A stretch of DNA of 64,000 nt from assembly GCA_023374045.1 (NCBI GenBank), contig CM041780.1, positions 168,946,085-169,010,084 on the forward strand, written 5' to 3'. The notes beneath the pieces were generated by a model. The model saw only the letters and a list, made by a program, of their open reading frames with translations, searched no databases and was not told where the DNA came from. Both the position numbers and the translations under genes were made by a program. Numbering within the stretch: position 1 is the stretch's first letter; every line of letters starts with the position of its first letter. Positions 47,261-58,100 of this stretch are shown here, in pieces. The stretch is from Limonium bicolor. Its lineage: Eukaryota > Streptophyta > Magnoliopsida > Caryophyllales > Plumbaginaceae.

Positions 47261-48161
47261 TGTTGGGATATGGTGTGACTAATCCCACTTTAACCATATC
47301 AATAGATAGCTAATCACATTTTCTTCTTAATAATCATATGTACTAGCCGGGAAACTGGAGCAATGAATCCAAAGATCCGCCCAAGCAGGGACCCTTACTC
47401 CCTGCCAAGTTTGAATCGGATTGAGCCGCCCGGGTTGACTCCCCCAATCATAGCTTGGCTACGTCAACCTTATTCAGTCAAAGACCTCATGTATCATCCA
47501 GACATAACCCAACCACGCCCCTCATCACGCTACGACCTAGCCTGGATATCAAACAAGACCACTTCATAGCTTGACAAGCACGCCACACCGCTCTAGGCCA
47601 TCAATCTCGTCCGACAACTAGTCACCTCGAGCCACGAACTACCATTAATTCCCTAAGATTGATGTGCCCTTCCCTAACCAGTGAAGTTTCAGACAAGTGA
47701 AAGAAGGTTTCTTCCTAACAAAGGCACTCTTGGATGACGCCGCCCTTGTCCTATGTGGGACCGCTTGCACCATCGAACCGGCGTGGAAATGGATGTCAAG
47801 CCGGGAGGCCAAACCCATGCCAGCTACCTCTCCTTCTTATGAATATCAATAAGACTCCCATTAAGAAGACACAAGAGGAGAAATAAAGACAAAAGAATGC
47901 AACACACAACACAGAGATCCAATACAACACACAACTTCTATGATATAGAGAAACACAAGAACATCTACTCTCTCACCACCTTTACTCTCTCGAATATACT
48001 AAAATCTGTGTTAACCCCTCCCCCGTGGACTAGAGCATTCAAGATTGAACCACATAAATCTTTGTGTCTCATTCATTACTGTCAATCATTATATTCAAGC
48101 TGCTAATCACCATACTTAAGAGAAGTTAACGTAACTCCAATCTTGATTACTACCTCTAACA
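47261..48161 (+). repeat. LTR of Tat-type fragment
   Basis: Begins TGTTGGGATATGG and ends CTCTAACA (48161; an end at 48164 is equally possible because AACA repeats). About 0.9 kb. The plus orientation is chosen because a purine tract precedes it on the plus strand and no tRNA primer match is seen in the other direction. Confidence 0.55.
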
Positions 48162-49300
48162 ACACTGTCAAGTGGAAGATTCTTTAACACTTGATCATCA
48201 GCTTACCTTTCCATATATGAGGGAGTTCCTGCCTAACTTATTTTAATATATCACTGGATGTATGATGTTCTTTGAGATGGAAATTGTGGATTTGGAGTAG
48301 TAGTAGTTGATATCTATATATGAACCAGGATAGGTGAAGACAAGTACATAAAGTGATGTACACTGATATGAAGCATGCAAAATTAGTGAAATATTCCTAC
48401 CAGGACATGTTCAACCAGACAAGATTCAACTAGATGCTAGGGGGGTATAGTTCATGGCCAAACCTATGAATAAGTGGATGAGTATTGGAATGGGGTAGGT
48501 AATCGCTAGATGATATACATGTATAGCAGTGTTCTACTATGCTCTATATGAGAATGTAGGAAGTGGTACGTGCCTTCGAATTGAAGATCACAATAACAAT
48601 GGTCATCCAAGAGAGAGTTCCACATTAAAGTTTGTAGCTAGAATCATTTTGTTAGGTGTATAGTACATAATTCTTCACTTCCCCCTATCTACTCACAATG
48701 GTTTTATTACAGAAATCCAAAATTATTGCAAATTGGATCCCCCCATTACACTCACGGTTAGAAAGATGGACCACAGAGATGTTGTAATAATTTTCACTCA
48801 AATATGTGCTTGTAATATCTAAAGTTAATTTTGAGCAAAAATGTTCCCAAAAGAAGTCATTTAGTTGTTCGGGAAAAAAACAAAAGTAACACCATTACAT
48901 TTCAACATATTCCAAATTGTTTAGTGAAATAAAAAAAATTGCACTACAGCTAGTAAAATTCAATTTTCATCAACTATGAACTTCTTCATTGTGGTGACTA
49001 TCAGATATCTTTTCCTGAAGAAAAAGTTACAGTGATACATCAATACATGTTTAAAATATTAATGTGATTTAAAATAATTTGTACTAAAGTGATTAGTAAA
49101 TTGTGTACTAGTTAGCAACTTAAAATCCACTTTTTGGGGGGTTAACATGACATGATCTCTGGCATATAAAGTACTATGATACGTAAACATTACATTACTT
49201 CACATATGATTAAAGAAAAATTGTTATTAGGTAGGACTGATCACTCATCTCGGTTGGAGATATTTTGGACCACCTAAGTAGGCCTACTAATTATTAACTA
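48162..49300. other. Intergenic stretch without recognised feature
   Basis: AT-rich, short frames only. I see no gene, TIR or LTR here. Confidence 0.5.
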
Positions 49301-49316
49301 AGATACGAGAGCTACT

Positions 49317-51110
49317 GCTGCTTTATCTTCCTCATTGCTCCACTGGTTACTCAACTGGTGGTTTCATCTACAGGTGAAGTAAAAAATGTCACAAAATTAC
49401 CAAACCCATTTACACCAAAAGCGTCACTAATCTCTTTCAATCCATCAGATCACGCACTACCTTCTCCACCGTCCCATTATCATACATATCATTTGTATCC
49501 AGCCTATCCTTCCACATGAAAAACTTGTATTCTTGAGACACAACATCATAGTGAAATTCTTCCTTTGGTGGGAGCTCTGCCTTACGCTTCCCCTAGCCAA
49601 TCACCTTCGCTTAGTTCTTTTGCTTTCCCCAACATTGTCTACCTTTTCGTCTGCCCCCTTCATTTTCCTTCAGAGTCCACTGATCCCAACAAGGTCATTA
49701 GTATTCTTGCATGTAATCTCGCTTGTATCTTCGTCCCCAACAATCTCGCTGCCCTGCGATATTCTCTCCTTTAACTTAACCTCATTTGTCTCTCCCCGAG
49801 CTATCTCTCACAAAGGATGAAGGGCTAGCCACTGACATGCAAGGCCTATAGGATAGTGCCCAGACACTCCCATTTTCTCGATGCTTGCTCTGCAAATTCT
49901 TTTCAGCAAAAGACCAGATATTCATGCAACAAAGCACACCTCGAGTAGAGCTTGGCAGTATAAAGGTGCTTTCAAGGTTAGAACCGCTGGGAAGGCTCTC
50001 CTTCTTTTCAAGTTTGAGTGGGTAGAATATGGTGCATGCAGTTATTTACTGGGGGCCACGGTGCTTTGATGGCTCCATGCTTGTTTTCCAGCAAATAAAC
50101 AAGCAAAAGGCCCCATGCGATCATGATTTCTACACGTTCTCAATCTGGGTCAGGGTCCATGATGTCCTCTTCCTATTTCAGCATAAGGAATTCACTAAGA
50201 AGATTGAGAACCTCTTTGGGTGTTTTCTGGAGTACAAAGAGAGGAGGAGGAGCGATTGGGGGAGACTTAATGAGGATCAAGGTCTTACTAGGCCTTCTCA
50301 AACCAGTTCTGCGCAGTGTCACAATCTCTATTGACGGAACAGATTCGGTCCTTCGAGTCACATATGAAAGGATGCCCGTGATCTGCTTCCGTTATGGTTT
50401 ATTTACTAACCAACTTGGAAGTGCTTTGACCAGAGGGACGTGGAAGGGGTGGTATCTTCCCTTATGGGTTTGGCTCCGGGCTCTAGGTTCCAGAACTGAC
50501 TTCCAAACATCTGATGAGGATAATAGTGAGGCATGGAAGCATGCATGTGGTTTAATGAAGAAGACCCCCCCCCCCCCCCCCAATGAAACTAACTTGTCCA
50601 AGCCCATGATGGAGGAGGAGGGTGAAGTAGGTTAGGCCGGGGTAGCGGGAGCCTCCAGCCTACACTATTGGAAGAAAATGCCGACTTGCTCGGCACACTC
50701 TCGATGGGGGGTGCGAATTCTAAGAAGATAAACAAACCCTGTGTGTAATAGTTGACCTGTTAGCCCATAATGAACTTGAGAAGGCCGACCCTAGTAACCC
50801 GTCTAACCTCGGGGCTACATCTTAGCAAGAGATTCCCACCCTTGGAGCTGATTGGTAGTGCATGGTGTCTATGCGCCCATGGAGGAGTCCAGCCAGACTG
50901 CTATGTGTCTTGTTCTTGTTGTTGTAGTCTGGTCTAATATCTTAGCTCTATTTTGCCTATGTTGATGGTTTCACTTCTGGTAGGTTATAGTGATTGACTT
51001 AGTTAGTTCTTACCTTGATGAGGATGTCTTTCTCATTCCCCTCTCCAGATAGCAATATGATTGTATCTATGCCTGTCTAATCCAATATATCAGATGTTTC
51101 AAAAAAAAAA
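49317..51110 (+). mobile_element. Internally deleted LINE (L1-type) insertion
   Basis: 1794-bp insertion ending in poly-A (51101-51110) and flanked by the 16-bp duplication AGATACGAGAGCTACT at 49301-49316 and 51111-51126, the hallmark of target-primed reverse transcription. It holds an ORF1 remnant followed directly by ~470 bp of 3' tail. No endonuclease or reverse transcriptase is present. Confidence 0.88.
49881..50635 (+). pseudogene. LINE ORF1 remnant (DUF4283 plus zinc-knuckle region)
   Basis: Read across three frames: FKVRTAGKALLLFKF, then WGPRCFDGSMLVFQQ and FSIWVRVHDVLF...KIENLFGCFLE, then RIKVLLGLLKPV and VTYERMPVICFRYG. This is the order of a DUF4283 domain followed by the knuckle CF.CG..GH of plant LINE ORF1 proteins. 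The knuckle is lost: the second Cys is Tyr and the His is Asn. Two frameshifts separate the pieces. A C run (50566-50581) follows. Confidence 0.75.
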
Positions 51111-51143
51111 AGATACGAGAGCTACTCGTGCTACACCTGCAAT

Positions 51144-51315
51144 CAGGGGCGGATCCAAAGGGAGGCCGGGGGGGGGCACCGGACCCTTCGAAACTTTTGA
51201 AAATGTGTAAAATGTTCTTATAAATTTTAAAAATACAAAATAACATAATATTTTAAAGAACAATAGTGTCAAAAAAAATTTACCCCCCTAAACAAAAGTT
51301 CTGGGTCCGCTACTG
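51144..51315. mobile_element. 172-bp hAT-type MITE
   Basis: The termini CAGGGGCGGATCC and GGTCCGCTACTG are imperfect inverted repeats. They are flanked by the perfect 8-bp duplication CCTGCAAT (51136-51143 and 51316-51323). No coding capacity. It inserted just downstream of the LINE target duplication. Confidence 0.92.
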
Positions 51316-51360
51316 CCTGCAATGCAACCAACCCTCCACCCTACATCAAGGTCCAAAGCA

Positions 51361-51376
51361 TATATATATATATATA
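51361..51376. repeat. TA microsatellite
   Basis: Eight TA steps. The rest of 51324-51679 is AT-rich spacer downstream of the DUF620 gene, with no feature seen. Confidence 0.8.
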
Positions 51377-51679
51377 GCTCATTGAAACAAGTTAATTTAC
51401 ATGACTTGCTCCCGCTAACAACATAAATAAAAATATTTTGTGAATATTTACAAAGAAAAAAAAAACTAAAACTTCACATCATAGGCCTACTTTGGAGAAA
51501 AGAACACAAAAAAAAAGGAAGTCTGAAGAGCCCCATCAATAGTAATGCTATTCGGATGGATTTTCCATGTTAATTAATCTTACGTTAAAATGAACGGAAT
51601 ATATAAATAATCGGTACAAGTAAAAAAACAAGGATGACTCAAAATAAAATAAAATAAAAAGTTTCAACTCATTAGACTA

Positions 51680-53042
51680 TCAAGAGACGATCCTGATTTC
51701 CTCAGACGGAGGTAAGAAAAACTCCATATCCAATCCTACCATATTAAAATGAACTTCCTCAATCTTCCAAGTCTCTTCAATTTCCCTTTGATGATTCGCA
51801 GACGACTCACCATACCTGAACACCCGCATTGAAGTCCTTCCACTATGCGCAATATTGACATTATCAACATACCTATAATCCTCAATATTGACTCAGCACT
51901 CGTCTCCCAAAACACCCCACCACCGTCATCATCCACACCAGGCTCCGGTTTCAACCTAATCATCCTCGAATCCTCAAATTGAAGCAACAATCCCGATCGT
52001 TGACTAAAATACCCCCACAATGTATGATGTATAATCTCATACTTGGGCCCACTCTGTGCATCTAAAGTGGCTTGATTCGTCTCGAGTTTTAAGATAAAAC
52101 AATCCTCACTGTTAATCACTTTCTCACCTATGCATACTGCATCTATGAATAGATTTGCAGTTGCCCATGGATCAAGACCCTGGAGAACTCGTCGGAGTGG
52201 TCGTGGTGGACCTGCTGTGACGGTATTTTGGTTTGACGATTGCCGCCATGAGATCTTGCCATTGCTACCGGAAGTAACTTTGCAACCTGAGACTAGAAAT
52301 TCGAGACACCAGAGATTTGGGTGTTTCTGCCATAAGACGAATCCTCCAGCTTCTTCTGTGCTTTTAGTCTTTACTGTCTGGTCGCTTTCGTGAAAGGGTG
52401 TTGCTCCGATTTTCGCTTGTCCTATCACACACATGCTCCGTTTCTCACTTAGGGCTGCTTGTCCCCCCGTTGCTGCTAGATATTGTTGCACTATGTACTT
52501 TGCCGTCGAGGCTTGCTGCATATATTAGACAGTATAGTTGTTGTAAGGGGAAAAGATTCAATCATTCGATTTAAATCAAATTCAAATGGAAGGAATTGTA
52601 ATCATGATTCTGAATTCATTACATAATTCAAAGTACTCTGTTTGGGTCATATATAACACTTGATTAATTTCTCTCAACTCATGAAACTATATGAATCTGA
52701 TATCACTAATTAAGAAAGATCGATGAATCAATTAAATGATTATGTGTATATACCCACAATGGAACTATCGCGAATTGGACGGGTAATGTTATCCAACGGA
52801 ACTTGTAGAGGTATGACAGGACACACAATATGGTGGAGAAGGAACTTAAGTTCATTGATCCGACCAAGCACTAATGGAGATGACCATTTATCAGAAGTTT
52901 GAGCTCTCATCCAGGCTAGCATGTTCTGTGACCGTAGGGAAATGTTGGAACCCATGCCGGCAAACATTTCTTCCGGTATTGGAACCTCAAGGATCGTCTC
53001 CAATGCATCTTCCCTATCTAAGTTCGGACAAAGTATCCTCAT
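51680..53042 (-). CDS. DUF620-family protein gene, two exons, one frameshift
   Basis: Plant-specific DUF620 (Pfam PF04788) protein; its biochemical role is unknown. Exon 1 (53042-52758, 95 codons) starts MRILCPNLDREDALET and includes VPIPEEMF and QNMLAWM. Exon 2 (52515-51680) carries ASTAKYIVQQYLAATGG, GGFVLWQKHPNLW, PRPLRRVLQGLDP and IHHTLWGYFSQRSGLLLQFED, all conserved family blocks. The join reads DSSI-Q-ASTAKY with GT-AG ends. The frame shifts by one base near 51889. In the new frame the conserved C-terminus continues (IEDYRYVDNVNIAHSGRTS to FFLPPSEE) and stops at 51680, giving about 373 aa if one base is restored. It is either a recent null allele or a consensus error. An in-frame upstream ATG at 53066 is less likely, because the family usually starts at MR.LCPN. 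This is the only host gene recognised in the window. Confidence 0.85.
52516..52757 (-). other. Intron of DUF620 gene
   Basis: 242 bp. The donor GTGGGTATA follows ATT (52758) and the acceptor ATATATGCAG precedes CAAGCC (52515). Using the alternative GTATAT donor two codons later would break the conserved reading. Confidence 0.8.
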
Positions 53043-53781
53043 CCAGATCAAATGTATATATAGCAATCGATATAAGTATGGGCAGCAAACGAGAAATTAG
53101 GTCGATTGATTAATGTCTCTAGCTTGTTTGATAAATGGATGTTCCTTTAACAATGAGAACGGAGAACAAAGGGAATCAATCAAAAGCATACGTAATCGAT
53201 GAATCAATGGGGGGAATATTTGAAAACTGATAAAGGGGTTGAATGCCAAGTGGTTCAAAGGTGTAAAGAGAAACGAAGGAGAGGGAAAAGAATGACGCGA
53301 AGAAGGAGATGATTCCCTTATGAAACTGTTTCTAGCTCAGGGAATGTATGCGCCACAAAACATCATTCCCTTTTTTTCGTTTATAACTATGCAAGGTTCA
53401 CCTTACTTATAGTTGTATTTGTGATTACTGGATTAGAATTTGAAAGATGTCAAACTAGGAGAAGAATTAGAGCTAGGCATAGAATGCATTAATTAGAATT
53501 TGTGGCATTTCAATAATAATATGGAAACACAAATTCTTCCCTACAACCATGGTTACATACCTGGGAGGAGAGAGGGGAGCGTGCGTGTGCAACAAATTAG
53601 TTTAGTTTTCTTTTTCTTTTCTTTTTGTGTGTGGTTTGGCACGGGCGTAAGCTTCAGTTTTTTTTCTTTTTTTTAAAGATTTTAATTTTTCTTTTTATCA
53701 TAAAATCTTTAAATTATTGTAACTTTTAATATATAGTTCTAAAATGAAAAAAAATATCATTGTTCATATAAATTCAAGCTC
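53043..53781. other. Upstream region of DUF620 gene
   Basis: Presumed promoter and 5' untranslated region for the minus-strand gene. A TATATATA run at about 53053-53060 is too close to the ATG to call a TATA box. Poly-T stretches lie near 53610-53690. No other feature was seen. Confidence 0.4.
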
Positions 53782-54234
53782 TTCAAACAAGACCAGTCAT
53801 GGATATGTTTTGAGAACTTTGAAAAAAAATTATTTTTACATGTATAAGCCGTTTTATACTTTAATGTGAGGATGTATGTACATATTTTAATGTGAATGTG
53901 AGAATTGTACAGTTTTAATGTGACGATGTACATGTTCTTTAATGAATATATGTACATGTTTGTATGGTCATCTGTGCAAGTTTTCTCCCTTATATGTACA
54001 TATTTTAATCTAAGGATGTACATATTTAATGATTCGTATAGATTTATGTGACAATCTGTATATTTTTAATGCGAGGATGTACATGTTTTTACGTATGGGT
54101 GTACATGTTTTAGTGAATATTTGTACGAGTTTGTATGACTATCTGTACAAATTTCTTTTACGTTGTGTACTATATATGCAAAAAATATTTTTTAAAAGTT
54201 GTCAAAATATATCCATGACTGGTCTTGTTTTGAA
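53782..54234. mobile_element. Foldback/MITE-like element with internal minisatellite
   Basis: Inverted arms of about 50 bp (53782-53835 and 54180-54234) share AAGACCAGTCATGGATAT. The interior is a degenerate tandem repeat of TTTTAATGTGAGGATGTACAT units. The right flank is cut by the chromovirus LTR two bases later, so no target duplication can be read. Superfamily unknown. Confidence 0.7.
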
Positions 54235-55133
54235 AATGTAACACCCCAACCGCTAATCCTTCTATTATCCTCTAATTGTCTCCATACTTATGCTACACGT
54301 AGCGGATACTACATACTCCCGGCGGGTGATACAATGCGTTAGCCATTCCAAGACTAACAAGGCTTCTACTACATACAGTAACGGTCTTTAGATTAAGATA
54401 TACCGAGCAACTTAAATACTTACATTACAATTCCAAATACTTACTTACAACCTTGATTACCGAGTATCCAAAAGTATATGAATTACATTCCAACTCTACG
54501 AGTCTATTCAAAATTTATGAGTTTGTACATTCCCTCGTTCATGCTAAAGTTCACAATTCATTTCTCAAAAAGGGTGTACCACATGGTACACGGCTACTCA
54601 AAAAGGCATAAGCCGTGTACAACTCAGTACACCATTTTTAGTTTACTAACTACCCCAAAAAGAATCCATCAAGGCTCTTACTCGACCTTCAAATCTCACG
54701 GGTACCTGTAGAAATAAAAATAGTGCCCCAAGGGGCTCAGCAAAACGCTGCATATGAAATTCGCATACCCCGCGTGCTAATGGGGGTACGCCAACTACTT
54801 AGTCGAATACATGCTGCTCGTTTTATTCATACATACATACATGCTTTTATACTCAATATTACAATCACATCACAGAGCATACATACATTCATTCAATACG
54901 CGCAAGGAAGACAACGCAAGTCCACCGTTCATACTTACCAGAATACGGAGATACACTTCTCCAATACATACACAATGCTTGTTAGCTTCTTTACTCACCC
55001 AGGTTAATTGGGTGTACGTTACTCTTTACTCGTGATCAATGACTTACAATAGTCATGATCTTTTACTCATACAATTACTTTACTTACTTACTTACTTAAG
55101 TCAAGTCGGTATGACCTCCGGGCAGGGACTACT

Positions 55134-58100
55134 TGTAACACCCCTATTCCTAACCTGTAATAACGTCGTATGTCGTAGCATAACAAATAACAATTCGCAG
55201 CGGAAAATAAAACTATCTACCTTGGTGTTACACGCCGTTACTCACCCTTGTGAGTAACAAGGCATTCTTACTCTTTCCAACAATACAACTCCTCTCGCTG
55301 TGATGAACGGATACTGAGCACTCTAATTATTACAAACCAAATCCAACTAAATGAGCAACTAACTGAATACAACAACCTCCTTAATACAATACAAAATAAA
55401 ACAAAGGTGTTGTTGAAAACACATCAGCTACCCCCGTGTCCCGCACTCCGGCTTGAGCCTCTTAAATAACCTGGAATGTTTGGCCCAATGAAGGGCTCAG
55501 CAATCGAAATGCTGGTATGCTAAATGTAGTCTTAAATCATTTGGATTCCTTAAGTCGTTTTAGCCATCTTGATATTAGATTCATTACATAAAATACCGGT
55601 TACAATGAACAGTAATAACTGTAAGCATTTAACAATCACATAACAATTCACCTGTAAACATCAGTGTACAATAGTACATAACACCAATAACCACACAATA
55701 ATAATCCATAGCAATAACCTACAAGCACATATTAATAATCCATAACAATCACCAAACAAGATACGCGTATTAAACTGTACTTGTTAGTTAGCCACTGCCC
55801 TTATCCTTTAAACCAATCACTTAACCTTTCCAATTAATTTCCACCTCAGGCGTCATGTCAAGACAACCTTTAATAACTTATTAATGGACAGTAGTCCCCT
55901 GTGTTCCATTGGAACTGTTACCAGTTGACCCTAGTCCCTGGTTATTTGACCGATCCGGTCGAACCTGTGCACCAACGGCAGTGCCCTCCGCCATCCCCGA
56001 ATGTGGCTGATGGATTCCCTTGAGTGACTCTCCATTGAAGTCTCTTGTAGTGATCACAATGCGTAACCAGAATGTCAGAACAGTCTGGATTCCTCTCTTA
56101 TAAGTTAGCCCTTTTGTCAGTGACATAATAACCAATCCTTGAGTTAAGACTATAATAGTTGACCATCAGTTAGGTTCAATAATACCTAAAGGTCAGTTAG
56201 TCTTTTTCCAGTTTAGATGTATAAACTTCCAGTCATAAGACGTTCGCGTAAAAATACAACGCAACAAAGTTGAGCAATACAGTATACAATATCATTCACA
56301 TAAAATCACAGATATCGCTCGTAAACAATTAACACATAACGTCTGGACCTTAGGATAATCCTTAGGACATTCAGACCACACAATTAACATACCGTTCACC
56401 AAGTAACTGCTAGCTTGACAAATTCCTATTCAGTAGTTCCTTCCCGTACGCTGTTTTAAACATGCAATACCGGTAATATTATATAACTATTCATTAAACA
56501 TTACAGTACTGTCACTGTAGAACTAATACTTGTAATATACTAATCTTGTATGTTCTTTATTTCCCCCTATTATTTTACAGTGACTCTAGGTAGTCCAACA
56601 GTTCGTTATTTTATGTGATATTCACATGTGATAATGAATTTCCACCTTGTAGTATGTTTCTACTTCCTTAATTATATACCCTTAATTGTTTCCACTTATT
56701 CTTTATATTATATCCCTTGGTCATTTTTTAATAACCACAATTATTTTATAAACTTTATATTATACTCCATAATATACCATATTAATTATATTACCTAGTT
56801 TCAATTCCTTTCATTATTAAATTACAAACCAACCTTATTAATTCGGTATTTATATTTTATACCCAACAACTTTATAAATTATTAAATAACCACATATAGT
56901 TTTCGGTAATCATAATTTGAACCCATTAACTTTACAACTTATCAAATAACCATATACTTTTATAATTTGCTAAATACCCATATTAATTTCAGAAATTGTA
57001 AAACAATTATATTATCTTATAAATTGCCAAATAACCTTATACTTTTATAATTCACTAATTATCCACATTAACCTTTGTAATTATTAATTAATCACCTTAC
57101 TTTTACAATTTACCAAACACTCTCTTACTAATTTCCGGTAATTACAAATTGATCTCACCAACTTTTATAAATTACTAGTTAAGCCCATAAGCTTTTCGGT
57201 TTCAACATATAGTTTTTCATATTTACACTTTTAACTCCAAAACCTTTATATAAGTTACATATTAACTTATAAACTATAGTTTTAATATTTAATTATCTTT
57301 AATTCCGAAAAGACCCATAAAATTCACAAATATATTTGTGCCCCTTAAACAATTTGGTATTATACATATATTCATAAATCACATATTCACCCCAAAACAT
57401 TTATAAACTTAATATTTTATGTCATAAATCATTTTAACCCAAAGTTTTTGGTCAACACTTTGACCAAGACTTAATTTCATAATTAATACTTTAATAAACC
57501 CATAAAATCATAAGTAATTCTCGGCCATACACTATATTTTCCAATAATTACAAAATAGTCCCAAAACTTTATAATTTGTTATTTTAACACTTGTACCCTT
57601 ATTTAAATTCACCAAAATTCAATATTAATTCCCACCTTATATTATAATGTAAATATACTAAACAAACCCTTTAATTCTCGGCAATCACTATTAGTACACC
57701 AAACTTCTCAAAATTTATATTTTAGCCACATAACTTATTAAACTAGACATATAAATACTTGTAGCTATTTGTAATGTTCCCAAAATTATAATATAAGTTA
57801 ACACACTTATATATTTCGAAAATCACCCAAATTATACATTAAGCTCTCGGCTTTAATTTATTTTACCATATGGTTTTAAAACTTGATTTAAACCTTATAA
57901 TAAATACATATAGATGTTTATAAGCCATATAACACTTCTAAAAATTATGCTAATGACTTAGAATGATTATAATCTCAAAATAGAACAAATAATCCTTAGT
58001 TAATTCGGTTTAATAATAGGTGTACCGTATTTAATTTTTGTGACACAATTTATACCTTAAGGTAATAATCTTACCTTATATGTTATAAATTATTTTCCTT

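Larger units (their letters stand above)
43192..48161 (+). mobile_element. Decayed Tat-type Ty3/gypsy fragment: 3' internal region plus LTR
   Basis: Three signs support this: a purine tract (GAGACTTAGGGGACTAG) right before a TGTTGGG...AACA LTR; a decayed ORF running antisense to that LTR; and degenerate direct repeats (TTCGG..GCCAG.TGGC units near 43260 and 43374). Antisense accessory ORFs between pol and the 3' LTR are known from Tat-lineage elements such as Grande and RIRE2. No RT or integrase is left. The chromovirus LTR abuts it at 43192. Confidence 0.5.

Noticed and set aside
55881..56135. 84-codon minus-strand ORF as a gene
   Set aside because: It lies inside a solo LTR, has no recognised motif and no supporting context.
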